A stretch of 64,000 nucleotides of DNA from Paenibacillus nanensis (GTDB lineage: Bacteria; Bacillota; Bacilli; Paenibacillales; Paenibacillaceae). The stretch covers positions 558,001 to 622,000 of the forward strand of contig NZ_QXQA01000001.1 of NCBI RefSeq assembly GCF_003583765.1. Direction: 5' to 3'. Positions 16,889-25,185 of this stretch are shown here, one piece after another. The notes beneath the pieces were generated by a model. The model had not been told where the DNA came from. It searched no databases and saw only the letters and a program-made list of their open reading frames with translations. Both the position numbers and the translations under genes were made by a program. Every line of letters begins with the position of its first letter. Position 1 is the stretch's first letter.

Positions 16889-18562
16889 ATGTTCCGGCAG
16901 AAGAGAAAAATTTCTATCTTATGGCTTCAGCTGGCGCTGATCGCCTCATTGCTTGCCGCTTGCACTTCTTCGGGCGGCGGAAATGCCGAGAAGCCTGGCG
17001 ATAACGCGGCGGAAAACTTGGCGCAGAACGGAGGAGCGGCAGCGGATGACGCTGCCGTTCCTGCATCCTTCGAGGTCGATGAGCAGCCGTCCAGGGTGTT
17101 CTACGAAATATTCGTCCGTTCCTTCTACGACACGAACGGCGATGGCATCGGCGATTTGAACGGCGTGACGGAAAAGCTGGATTACCTCAAGGAGCTAGGA
17201 GTCGGCGGGATTTGGCTGATGCCGATCAACGCCTCGCCAAGCTATCACGGCTATGACGTGACGGACTACTACGCGGTTAATCCGGAATACGGGACGCTTG
17301 AAGATTTGAAGCGGCTGCTGGACGAGGCGCATAAGCGAGATATTCAAGTCATTATGGACCTCGTTGTGAACCATACCAGCAATGAGCATCCTTGGTTTAA
17401 GGATGCGCTCGCGGATCCGAACAGTCCTTACCGGAATTGGTATCATATCGCTTCGGCGGAAGATAAGCTGCAGACGGATGGCGCGGTGGACGGCAATCCA
17501 TGGCACAGCTATGGCCATTTGCGTTATCTCGGCGTCTTCTGGAGCGGGATGCCTGATTTGAATTTCGATGAGCCTGCGGTTCGTGCTGAAATGATCAAGA
17601 TCGGACAATTTTGGCTGGAGCAAGGTCTCGACGGCTTCCGCTTAGACGCGGCAAAGCACATTTTCGGCGATTTCAAGTCCACGATCAGTACGCCTGACGT
17701 GCAGGCGGCGAATAAAGCGTGGTGGCAGGATTTCCGCAAAGGCATGGATGAGGTGAATCCGGACGCGTATTTGATCGGCGAGGTATGGGATTCGCTGGCG
17801 ATTATCGCGCCGTATTTCGACCAGGCGCTCAATTCCGCGTTTCATTTCGATCTGGCAGGCAAATTGATCGACGCGGCAAAGAGCGAGACGGATCCGGACC
17901 TGGCGTTTTCGCTTGGCAGAGCTTACGGCGTTTATGAGAAATCGTCCGGAGGCAGCTTCGTGGACGCTCCTTTCCTAAGCAACCATGACCAGAACCGCGT
18001 CATGAGCGAGCTCGGCGGCAATGCCGACCATGCGAAGATGGCCGCTGCTCTGCTGTTTACGCTGCCGGGCACGCCGTACTTGTATTACGGTGAGGAGATC
18101 GGCATGCAAGGCATGAAGCCGGATGAATATATTCGGGAGCCAATGCTATGGTACAGCGATTCCGCCGGCGGAGAAGGGCAGACCGAATGGATGGCTTCGC
18201 GTTATAACAAGGATGCAGGTGCCGTTTCGGTCGATGCGCAGTCGGGACAGGCAGGCTCGCTTCTCGAGCATTACCGGACGCTGATCGGCTGGCGCAACGA
18301 GGAGCCGGCTCTGCGTGACGGCGGCATCGGCGAGTTCAAGCTTGAGCCGAAGAACAGCAAGCTGAGCGCTTATGTGCGTGTAACGAAATCCGAGCGCGTG
18401 CTTGTCGTGCATAATTTGTCCGGCGAAGCCCAGACGACGGAGCTTGCCGCATCCGAGTTGTACGGCGCGTTCCAGACGCTTGCGCACAGCACCTCGGAGG
18501 AAGCGGCGCTTGACGGCACAACGCTGACGCTGCCGCCATATTCGACAGTGATTTTGAAATAA
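16889..18562 (+). CDS. Lipoprotein alpha-amylase (GH13) of the mal operon
   Basis: A 557-residue GH13 enzyme with a lipoprotein signal (about 1-26; lipobox LLAAC), so it is probably tethered to the outer face of the membrane. The barrel starts with FYEIFVRSFYDTNGDGIGDL. Catalytic residues are the nucleophile Asp253 in DGFRLDAAKH, acid/base Glu298 in LIGEVWDS and Asp367 in LSNHDQNRV. The C-terminal ~90 residues form the beta-sandwich domain C. The GDGIGDLNGVTEKLDYLKEL loop is shared by alpha-amylases and oligo-1,6-glucosidases, so product specificity is open. Being last in the malEFG operon links starch cutting at the surface to uptake. A strong terminator follows. Confidence 0.9.
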   Translation: MFRQKRKISILWLQLALIASLLAACTSSGGGNAEKPGDNAAENLAQNGGAAADDAAVPASFEVDEQPSRVFYEIFVRSFYDTNGDGIGDLNGVTEKLDYLKELGVGGIWLMPINASPSYHGYDVTDYYAVNPEYGTLEDLKRLLDEAHKRDIQVIMDLVVNHTSNEHPWFKDALADPNSPYRNWYHIASAEDKLQTDGAVDGNPWHSYGHLRYLGVFWSGMPDLNFDEPAVRAEMIKIGQFWLEQGLDGFRLDAAKHIFGDFKSTISTPDVQAANKAWWQDFRKGMDEVNPDAYLIGEVWDSLAIIAPYFDQALNSAFHFDLAGKLIDAAKSETDPDLAFSLGRAYGVYEKSSGGSFVDAPFLSNHDQNRVMSELGGNADHAKMAAALLFTLPGTPYLYYGEEIGMQGMKPDEYIREPMLWYSDSAGGEGQTEWMASRYNKDAGAVSVDAQSGQAGSLLEHYRTLIGWRNEEPALRDGGIGEFKLEPKNSKLSAYVRVTKSERVLVVHNLSGEAQTTELAASELYGAFQTLAHSTSEEAALDGTTLTLPPYSTVILK

Positions 18563-18572
18563 GCTTTGGTCT

Positions 18573-18602
18573 ACGGTCCCGGATTGCTCCGGGGCCGTTT
18601 TT
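18573..18602 (+). terminator. Terminator of the malEFG-amylase operon
   Basis: ACGGTCCCGGA (18573-18583) and TCCGGGGCCGT (18588-18598) form an 11-bp stem with one G-T pair and loop TTGC, followed by TTTTT. Confidence 0.92.
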
Positions 18603-18614
18603 GTTTGGATGGAC

Positions 18615-19883
18615 CTATTCCAGCGTTCTCGTATTTTTCATAAAGACGAACGCGGCCATACTGATGAGCAGCATGACGGCGCCGCTGTACGTAATGATAA
18701 GCGCAGGTCCGAACGTGTCGGACAAGGCGGAGAAGACGGCCAGACCGATAGGGGGAGCGACGCTTGTGAGCGTGCCGAGCAAGCCGAATACCCGGCCCTG
18801 CAGGTCGGTCTCCACATTCATGCGGAGCGCGATGGAAATAATCGTCGTGCTGAAGGAAAACAGGAAGCCGACCGCAAAGATGACGGGCAGCGCCCATGGC
18901 GCCGTATCGAACTGCGCAATCGCAATAAAGCAGGGGCCGAGCAAAAGGATGCTGCCGAGTATCCAAAGGCCTCTTTTCTGAAGACGATGATTCCACTTCA
19001 TAATAAGGAAGGAGCCGACGACATAGCCGAGAGGGATACAAGCCTCTAGCAGTCCGAAGACGAAGGGGCTTGCTCTCCAAACTTGAACCGCCATCACTTG
19101 GATCAGCATAAAGGTGGATAAAAAGAAGAACATAACAAGCGGAAGCAAAAGCACTATGCTTCGAATAAAGGTGTTCTGCCATACCGCCCGAAAGCCTTCT
19201 AGGAAGTCCGCGCGGAAGGTTGGTTTCGCTTCCTGCGATTGCTGGCGCGACGATTGATACGGGAATTGGCCGGCAAGCAGAAGCAGGATAGCGGATAAAA
19301 GGAAGGTGGATGCGTCAATCGCAACGGCAAACGCGCCGCCGAAGAGGGCGACCGCCGCTCCGCCTACCGCAAATCCGCCGATGCGGATCATATTGTCGGC
19401 GATGGTGATGGCCGCGACAGCGGGAGCTACGCTGTCCTTTCCGACAATCTCGACAAGCGACGCTTGGAAGGCGGGAGAACGCAGCGCGCTTACGATTGCG
19501 ACGAGAGCGGTTAGCAGAAGGATAACATAGAACGGCGTGGCTTCGATGGTCATGCACAGCGCGATCAGACCAACCAAACCAAAGCGAATCCAATCGCTGG
19601 TCAGCATTAGCTTGCGGCGGTCGACACGGTCAGCCAGCGTTCCGGCTATCGGTCCAAGCACCATGCTGGCGACCAGATGCGTAATCAGCACCAGCGACAT
19701 CAGCTTGGCGCTGCCTGTCGTTTGCAGCACCCACAAATTCAGCGCAATGCTGTGGAACGTGCTGCCAAGCAGATTGAAGCTGTAGCTGGAGAACACCAAC
19801 ACAAAGGCGCGGTTCCGCCAAATGGATACCTGCTCACGCGCCTGGGCTTGTCGTTCCGGAGAGGGTTGATCTATTTCAAGCAT
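18615..19883 (-). CDS. MFS transporter, DHA3/macrolide-efflux-like
   Basis: A 420-residue, 12-helix facilitator. The helix 2-3 loop reads GTLADRVDRRKLML (motif A), and helix 5 has the DNMIRIGGFAVGGA stretch typical of DHA3 (MefA-like) exporters. AGGAGGT eight bases before the ATG sets the start. It is convergent with the mal operon. Its upstream side is unusual: a ~1 kb tandem-repeat array begins 46 nt before the start codon, with a LacI-type operator beyond it. No strong promoter is visible between array and gene. The substrate is unknown. Confidence 0.85.
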   Translation of the reverse strand: MLEIDQPSPERQAQAREQVSIWRNRAFVLVFSSYSFNLLGSTFHSIALNLWVLQTTGSAKLMSLVLITHLVASMVLGPIAGTLADRVDRRKLMLTSDWIRFGLVGLIALCMTIEATPFYVILLLTALVAIVSALRSPAFQASLVEIVGKDSVAPAVAAITIADNMIRIGGFAVGGAAVALFGGAFAVAIDASTFLLSAILLLLAGQFPYQSSRQQSQEAKPTFRADFLEGFRAVWQNTFIRSIVLLLPLVMFFFLSTFMLIQVMAVQVWRASPFVFGLLEACIPLGYVVGSFLIMKWNHRLQKRGLWILGSILLLGPCFIAIAQFDTAPWALPVIFAVGFLFSFSTTIISIALRMNVETDLQGRVFGLLGTLTSVAPPIGLAVFSALSDTFGPALIITYSGAVMLLISMAAFVFMKNTRTLE

Positions 19884-19928
19884 AAAGGTTGACCTCCTGT
19901 TAGATGGGTATTGGATGGAGCGATGGAG

Positions 19929-20990
19929 CTAGTTAAGAAAGAGCAAGTTAACATAAGTGCAAGAGAGGGTGAGTGCAACGAGAACATGTGAGCGTGAAAC
20001 ATGAGAGCCAATCAGAGTACACGAGTGCGTGAGTGCATAGAGCTTTAGTGCATAGAGCTTGAGTGCAACGAGAGCATGTGAGCTTGAGAACATGAGAGCC
20101 ATCAGAGCACATGAGTGCGTGTGTCCATAGAGCTTGAGTGCAACGAGAGCATGAGTGCAATGAGAGCATGTGCGCTTGAGAACATGAGAGCCTATCAGAG
20201 CACATGAGCGCGTGTGTACATAGAGATTGAGTGCAACGAGAGCATGAGTGCAACGAGAGCATGTGAGCTTGAGAACATGAGAGCCTATCAGAGCACATGA
20301 GTGCGTGTGTCCATAGAGCTTGAGTGCAAAGAGCGCATGTGAGTGTGAAACATGAGAGCCAATCAGAGTACACGAGTGCGTGAGTGCATAGAGCTTGAGT
20401 GCAACGAGAGCACGAGTGCATGAGAGCACGAGTGCAATGAGAGCATGAGTGCAATGAGAGCATGTGAGCGTGAAACATGAGAGCCAATCAGAGCACACGA
20501 GAGTGCATAGAGCTTGAGTGCAACGAGAGCACGAGTGCAATGAGAGCATGTGAGCTTGAGAACATGAGAGCCTATCAGAGCACATGAGTGCGTGTGTCCA
20601 TAGAGCTTGAGTGCAAAGAGCGTATGTGAGTGTGAAACATGAGAGCCTATCAGAGTACACGAGTGCGTGAGTGCATAGAGCTTGAGTGCAACGAGAGCAC
20701 GAGTGCATGAGAGCACGAGTGCAATGAGAGCATGTGAGCGTGAAACATGAGAGCCTATCAGAGCACACGAGTGCGTGAGTGCATAGAGCTTGAGTGCAAC
20801 GAGAGCACGAGTGCAATGAGAGCATGTGAGCTTGAGAACATGAGAGCCTATCAGAGCACATGAGTGCGTGTGTCCATAGAGCTTGAGTGCAACGAGAGCA
20901 CGAGCGCAATGAGAGTTCGAGAACATTAACTGCATGAGTGCATGGGTACAACGAGACAATCCCACACCAAGCTCCGTGGAAAACACTCAT
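19929..20990. repeat. Nested degenerate tandem array (about 10 units of 75-125 bp)
   Basis: The anchor CATGAGAGCC recurs at 20000, 20091, 20183, 20276, 20351, 20476, 20563, 20638, 20746 and 20839. Two unit classes are mixed: class A has AGCTTGAGAACATGAGAGCC, class B has AGCGTGAAACATGAGAGCC or AGTGTGAAACATGAGAGCC. Unit length varies because a smaller ~16-bp element (GAGTGCAACGAGAGCA and variants) is present one to several times. The + strand is purine-rich with many TGA/TAG; the minus strand stays open in all three frames, which reflects repeat composition. No ribosome binding site precedes any of these readings. It fills the space upstream of the MFS gene and is probably non-coding. Confidence 0.9.
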
Positions 20991-21001
20991 CAGTGCCGAT
21001 A

Positions 21002-21020
21002 CTTAAACGTTTAAGTTGAT
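21002..21020 (+). promoter_or_regulatory. LacI-type operator, copy 1
   Basis: CTTAAACGTTTAAG (21002-21015) is a perfect 14-bp palindrome with central CG. With its flank, CTTAAACGTTTAAGTTGAT matches the minus strand of 22962-22980 in 18 of 19 positions, the site directly before the LacI-family gene. It lies at the upstream end of the large array. Confidence 0.7.
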
Positions 21021-21080
21021 AAAAATTTGCAAGGTCGGCCTTCTACTTTGCCTTTAACAAAGTTCACCTTATCCCCTGCA

Positions 21081-21761
21081 ACTTTACCTTCTCGCGACCT
21101 GACGGAAATCCTGCAAAAATACAGGATTTGAGCTCACAAAACCATTGTTTACGGAAAATTCCTGCATTTGTGCAGGAATTTTTGCTAAAAATCCGACAAG
21201 TAAGCTGAAAGATCCGCAATTCATGCATATTTGCAGGAATTTTATGAATACAGCCCCATAGCGCGATAAATTCCTGCATAATCGCAGCATTTTTCACACA
21301 GGAGTATTGGTTACTTTGCGGTCCGACCGAAATCCTGCAAAAATACAGGATTTGAGCTCACTAATCCATTGGTTACGGAAAATTCCTGCATTTGTGCAGG
21401 AATTTTTTCCAAAAATCCGACAAGTAAGCTGAAACGTCCACAATTCATGCATTTTTGCAGGAATTTTATGAGTACAGCCTCATTGCGCGATAAAATCCTG
21501 CACAATCGCAGCATTTTTCACACAGGAGCATTGGTTACTTTGCGGTCCGACCGAAATCCTGCAAAAATACAGGATTTGAGCTCACTAATCCATTGGTTAC
21601 GGAAAATTCCTGCATTTGTGCAGGAATTATTGCCAAAAATCCGCCAAGTAAGCTGAAACGTCCGCAATTCATGCATATTTGCAGGAATTTTATGAATACA
21701 GCCCCATTGTGCGATAAAATACTGCATAATTGCAGCATTTTTCACGCAGGAGCATCGACTA
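21081..21761. repeat. Three tandem copies of a 224-bp hairpin-rich unit
   Basis: AAATCCTGCAAAAATACAGG starts at 21106, 21330 and 21554, exactly 224 bp apart. Each unit holds four stem-loops built on TTCCTGCA/TGCAGGAA. In the first copy they are centred at about 21117, 21168, 21229 and 21280, so spacings alternate near 51 and 61 bp. The unit therefore looks like a dimer of ~112-bp halves. The second stem, AAAATTCCTGCA with TGCAGGAATTTT (21155-21182), is 12 bp, has a 4-nt loop and is followed by T, so it could end transcription on either strand. Short open frames here have no coding support. Confidence 0.92.
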
Positions 21762-21798
21762 ATGCATACATCAAGGGCACGGGCATAGCGAGTTTAGT

Positions 21799-21995
21799 AA
21801 GCGGATGCCTGAAGATCGGACATGCTCACTGTTTTCCAAGCGGATGTCTGAAGATCGGACATGCTCACTGTTTTCCAAGCGGATGCCTGAAGATCGGACA
21901 TGCTTACAGTTTAGCAAGCGGATGCGTGAAGATCGGATATGGTTGCTGTTTACCACAGCTGTCGCCTGAAGATCGGATATGTTTCCTGTTTAGCT
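21799..21995. repeat. 39-bp tandem repeat, five copies
   Basis: TGAAGATCGGA recurs at 21810, 21849, 21888, 21927 and 21967. Three steps are exactly 39 bp and the last is 40. The consensus unit runs GCGGATGCCTGAAGATCGGA then CATGCTCACTGTTTTCCAA; the last two copies have diverged. It abuts the stop of the LacI-family gene at 22015. Because 39 is a multiple of three, short 13-residue repeats appear in translation, but no start or ribosome binding site supports expression. Confidence 0.9.
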
Positions 21996-22014
21996 GTTCA
22001 AACTGCAGTTTCCG

Positions 22015-22944
22015 CTACAGCGGCTTGATGCGCATGTATTTCTCAGCCGGCGGGTCCGTCTGTTCGTTCAGCAAAGCTTGCATCAGCGCGATGGAGGATT
22101 GAGCTTTCCCATCGCCAAACGATACGTATGCCGAGCCCGGCAGGGCATGGAGCAGCTCTGGGCAACCTGCGGTGCATAGCGTGGTGAACCTCGGCGATTC
22201 CATCCAGCGTGCGGCGAGAACGGCAATGCCTTCATTCAGGATGATGCCGCTTCCTTGCTGAGACATTAGGAAATCAGGGAGCTGCCTCTCGTCCTCCAAC
22301 ACCAGCACTTGAGAGGAAGAGAGGGAGAGCTGGCTGCAAAGGGCTTCCCCGGCTCCTTGAGACAAGCGGTCCATAATAAGAAAGCTTCGATGATCCGGTT
22401 GTTTCGTTAAGGCGGAATCGACGGCTCGCTCATAGTCGTAGACGATTTTATAGAACAAGGGGTCGTCGATATAGCTGTTCACAACGATAAGAGGGACTCC
22501 GGCCGAGAAATGAACGGATATGTCATGAAAGGTTTGTTCCTTGGCTCCGAGCACGAATACCGCATCCAGCTTGCGTTCTGATATAACGGCCATATTCGGG
22601 TTATCCGCATCCAAGCTCGCAAGCACAACGTGATATCCAAGCCGGGTTAGCCCGCGCTCCAGGGCGTCGACATCTCGTGAAATTGCGAGCTGTTCCCACC
22701 AGCGCTCATCGCGGGACCGATTCACAAGGATGCCTACAAGGCCGGTGCGATTTTTAATTAAAGAACGGGCGGCGAGGTTCGGGACGTACTGGAGCTCCTT
22801 CGCGGTTTCGAGCACCCGCTGCTTTGTCTCCGCCGGGATCGTCTGGTTAGGCGCGCAGTTCAGTACATAGCTGACGGTAGCGACCGATACTTGAGCCGCC
22901 TTCGCTATATCCTTCATTGTCGCTTTTTTATGGCTGGAACTCAT
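22015..22944 (-). CDS. LacI/GalR-family transcription regulator
   Basis: A 309-residue repressor with helix-turn-helix TMKDIAKAAQVSVATVSYVL, hinge NLAARSLIKNRTGLVGILV and a shortened effector domain. The ATG at 22944 follows GGGGGATT; a TTG at 22962 would add six residues and overlap the operator. The operator CTTAATCGTTTAAG lies 23 nt upstream and implies autoregulation. The effector domain is divergent, with a poorly conserved C-terminal half. Its neighbours are the GH13 hydrolase upstream and the array region plus MFS gene downstream. The effector is unknown; a sugar is likely by family. Confidence 0.85.
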   Translation of the reverse strand: MSSSHKKATMKDIAKAAQVSVATVSYVLNCAPNQTIPAETKQRVLETAKELQYVPNLAARSLIKNRTGLVGILVNRSRDERWWEQLAISRDVDALERGLTRLGYHVVLASLDADNPNMAVISERKLDAVFVLGAKEQTFHDISVHFSAGVPLIVVNSYIDDPLFYKIVYDYERAVDSALTKQPDHRSFLIMDRLSQGAGEALCSQLSLSSSQVLVLEDERQLPDFLMSQQGSGIILNEGIAVLAARWMESPRFTTLCTAGCPELLHALPGSAYVSFGDGKAQSSIALMQALLNEQTDPPAEKYMRIKPL

Positions 22945-22961
22945 CCTGCAGCAATCCCCCA

Positions 22962-22990
22962 ATCAACTTAATCGTTTAAGTGAATTATCG
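22962..22990 (-). promoter_or_regulatory. Promoter -10 and LacI-type operator, copy 2
   Basis: On the minus strand TGCGATAAT (extended -10) is followed by CTTAAACGATTAAG (22967-22980), a near-palindrome placed where a repressor would block transcription start. It is the same sequence as the site at 21002, in inverted orientation. Confidence 0.65.
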
Positions 22991-22994
22991 CATA

Positions 22995-23033
22995 AAGCAG
23001 CCTTGTCTGTCTACGGGCAGGCGAAGGCTGCTT
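22995..23033 (-). terminator. Terminator of the GH13 hydrolase gene
   Basis: AAGCAGCCTT (22995-23004) pairs perfectly with AAGGCTGCTT (23024-23033). On the minus strand the stem ends in GCTTTA, a weak U-tract, and merges into the promoter of the regulator gene. Confidence 0.65.
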
Positions 23034-23053
23034 CATGTTAATGCTGGTGTATA

Positions 23054-24967
23054 TTAAACTTGCTTCAAAACAAGATAGCTGAAGCCACTCATGTTCAGCT
23101 CCAGATCACCTTGCGCATCTGTGCGAAGCTCTTTGTCCGCTTGATACGCGTCTGCATTCGTCAGCAGAACCGACCAGCTGCTAGGACCTGCTTCGACAGA
23201 GGCAACCGGCTTCACGACAACAGGATCGACCGGATCTGCTGTCGGTTCCGCAACTGCTGCTTCAGTCGCCTTATCCGCAAAACCGCGGAACGGGATGTCG
23301 ACCGCTTGCGCCTGTCCGCCATTACCGGCCGGAGTTACACGGAAGGTGAGGTCGGCTGCTTCTTCACGCGCGTTAATGGCGATGAGCAGACGCTCGCCCT
23401 CCGACGCCCGTTCATACACGATCAGGCCGTTCTCTTCGCCGGTATACGTGAAGGAAATAGCCGAGCCGCGAAGCGCGTCATGCTTATGACGCAGCGCGAT
23501 GGTCTCCTGATAGAAGCGGAGCAGATCCTGGTTCTGATCCTCCGGCTCCCAAACCATGCATTTGCGGCAGTCCGGATCGCCTCCGCCATTGATGCCGACT
23601 TCGTCGCCGTAATAGATGCACGGCGTTCCCGGATATGTGAGCTGGAACAAAGCGGCCAGCTTCATTTTATCGATATTGTCTTCGCAAATCGTAAGCAGGC
23701 GCGGCGTGTCATGGCTGTCCAGCAGGTTGAATGCCGCTTCGGTCACTTGCTGCGGATAAGCGGCAAGCTGCGCGCCGATCGCTTGAGCGAAGGAGGAAGC
23801 GTCAATGGTGCCGTAAGCGAAGAAGTCGAGCACCGCGTTCGTGAACGGATAGTTCATGACCGCATCGAACTGGTCGCCTTGCAGCCACATCATGGAATCA
23901 TGCCAAATCTCGCCCAAAATATAAGCGTCCGGATTCACCGACTTCACGACCTGCCGGAACTCGCGCCAAAATTGATGGTCAACCTCGTTCGCAACGTCGA
24001 GGCGCCAGCCGTCGATGCCGATTTCTTCGATCCAGTAGCGCGCAACTTCGAATAGATACGCCTTAACCTCTGGATGCTCCGTATTCAGCTTCGGCATCAG
24101 CGGTTCAAAGGCGAAGGTCTCGTAGGTTGGCACGCCGTCTACAACCTGCAGAGGCCACTCCCGCACATGGAACCAGTCGGCGTATTTGGAAGCTTGGCCT
24201 TTCTCCCTTGCGTCAAGGAAAGGAGCGAAGGTGCGGCCGGAGTGGTTGAATACGGCGTCAAGCAGCACGCGGATGCCGCGCTCGTGGCACAAGTCTACAA
24301 GCTCTTTCAGTTTCTCATTCGTGCCGAATTGCGGATCGACCTTTAAGTAGTCCTGCGTATCATATTTATGGTTAGTTGTCGCTTCGAACAGCGGCGTGAA
24401 ATAAATCGCGTTAATGCCAAGGCCGGACAGATGGTCCAAGTGATCGATAACGCCCTGCAGGTCGCCGCCAAAAAAGTTTTGAGGGGTCGGTTTGCCGCCC
24501 CAAGGCTCAACGTTCTCCGGATCCAGCGAAGGGTCGCCGTTGGCGAACCGTTCAGGGAAGATTTGATAGAACACGGCATCCTTCACCCATGCCGGCGGCT
24601 CGAACACGTCGACAGGATTGATGAACGGGAAGTCGAAGAACGTATTCGGGTTGTCCGGAAGCTCGGTCACAAAGCCTTTTTCGGTTAAAATAACCGTCTC
24701 GCCTTCGCCGAAAAACCGGAACGCGTAACGCAGGCGGCGGAAGGGAGGCTTAACGGATGTCTCCCAATAATCATATTTATCGTCTGAGCTCAGGATGCGC
24801 ATCTCGACAGAGATGACGGTCTGCGCCCAAGCGTACTTGTCGCCGACTACAGCTTCTACGCGCTGCACATCATTTCGCTTCGTCCGCACTCTGAGGTGCA
24901 GCGTTTGCCCGTCGTAGGCGTAAGCCCAGTTTTGCTTCGGGCGATGGTAGATCGCTTCTAATAACAT
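23054..24967 (-). CDS. Cytoplasmic GH13 maltodextrin hydrolase (neopullulanase/cyclomaltodextrinase type)
   Basis: A 637-residue GH13 subfamily 20-like enzyme. An N-terminal domain (about 1-125, starting [20 protein letters not shown]) precedes the barrel, as in neopullulanase and maltogenic amylase, and mediates dimers in that group. The barrel starts [15 protein letters not shown]. Catalytic residues are the nucleophile Asp324 in [10 protein letters not shown], Glu in ILGEIWHDS and Asp in [11 protein letters not shown]. No signal peptide, so it would degrade imported maltodextrins or cyclodextrins. An insert of ~40 residues rich in Pro/Val/Ala/Asp near the C-terminus (around 570-610) is unusual for the family. 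A structured RNA candidate lies just upstream. Confidence 0.9.
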   Translation of the reverse strand: MLLEAIYHRPKQNWAYAYDGQTLHLRVRTKRNDVQRVEAVVGDKYAWAQTVISVEMRILSSDDKYDYWETSVKPPFRRLRYAFRFFGEGETVILTEKGFVTELPDNPNTFFDFPFINPVDVFEPPAWVKDAVFYQIFPERFANGDPSLDPENVEPWGGKPTPQNFFGGDLQGVIDHLDHLSGLGINAIYFTPLFEATTNHKYDTQDYLKVDPQFGTNEKLKELVDLCHERGIRVLLDAVFNHSGRTFAPFLDAREKGQASKYADWFHVREWPLQVVDGVPTYETFAFEPLMPKLNTEHPEVKAYLFEVARYWIEEIGIDGWRLDVANEVDHQFWREFRQVVKSVNPDAYILGEIWHDSMMWLQGDQFDAVMNYPFTNAVLDFFAYGTIDASSFAQAIGAQLAAYPQQVTEAAFNLLDSHDTPRLLTICEDNIDKMKLAALFQLTYPGTPCIYYGDEVGINGGGDPDCRKCMVWEPEDQNQDLLRFYQETIALRHKHDALRGSAISFTYTGEENGLIVYERASEGERLLIAINAREEAADLTFRVTPAGNGGQAQAVDIPFRGFADKATEAAVAEPTADPVDPVVVKPVASVEAGPSSWSVLLTNADAYQADKELRTDAQGDLELNMSGFSYLVLKQV

Positions 24968-25002
24968 GTTTCATTCTCCTCTCGATTGGTCTTGCCAACA
25001 AC

Positions 25003-25140
25003 AAAAAAAGGCACAACCTCCGCTAACTTAGCCGAGGTTGTACCTTCACCCGAAATGACCTCCCCGCCTGTAATAGAGCGGAAGAGGACATTTGTATGCG
25101 GTAGCAGTGCCTTCATATTTTGAACACGTAACTGCTTCTA
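25003..25140 (-). ncRNA. Candidate structured RNA / attenuating leader upstream of the GH13 gene
   Basis: On the minus strand TATAAT (25140-25145) precedes ~130 nt with three hairpins in series. P1 is AGCAGT/ACTGCT. P2 is AAATG-CCTC-CCGC with GCGG-GAGG-CATTT, interrupted by small mismatches. P3 is a terminator, AAGGTACAACCTC with GAGGTTGTGCCTT and seven U. GAGG of P2 could alternatively pair with CCTC of P3, the kind of switch used by attenuators. The GH13 start codon lies 36 nt after the terminator. It does not match the T-box, TPP, SAM, glmS or guanidine consensus that I know. A free small RNA is equally possible. Confidence 0.5.
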
Positions 25141-25154
25141 TTATACATCAATCA

Positions 25155-25175
25155 AGAAAGCCGCGCCAGCGGTTT
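25155..25175 (-). terminator. Probable trxB terminator
   Basis: On the minus strand AAACCGC, loop TGGC and GCGGCTTT form a short stem with one bulged C, followed by CTT. Weak but well placed, just after the trxB stop. Confidence 0.5.
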
Positions 25176-25185
25176 CGCATAGGAA

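Noticed and set aside
19929-20990. A 353-residue Cys/His/Leu-rich minus-strand protein
   Set aside because: All three minus-strand frames are open, which is a composition effect of the array. No Shine-Dalgarno precedes the first ATG.
21064-21745. Short Cys/Asn-rich open frames in the 224-bp block
   Set aside because: They are translations of hairpin repeats, on either strand, with no conserved start or ribosome binding site.
19929-21995. CRISPR array
   Set aside because: Units are contiguous and there are no unique spacers of constant length between short repeats. No cas gene is in the window.
25003-25145. T-box or known riboswitch upstream of the GH13 gene
   Set aside because: The T-box sequence (GGTGGnACCGCG) is absent, and other class signatures I know were not seen. 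Kept only as an unclassified structured RNA candidate.
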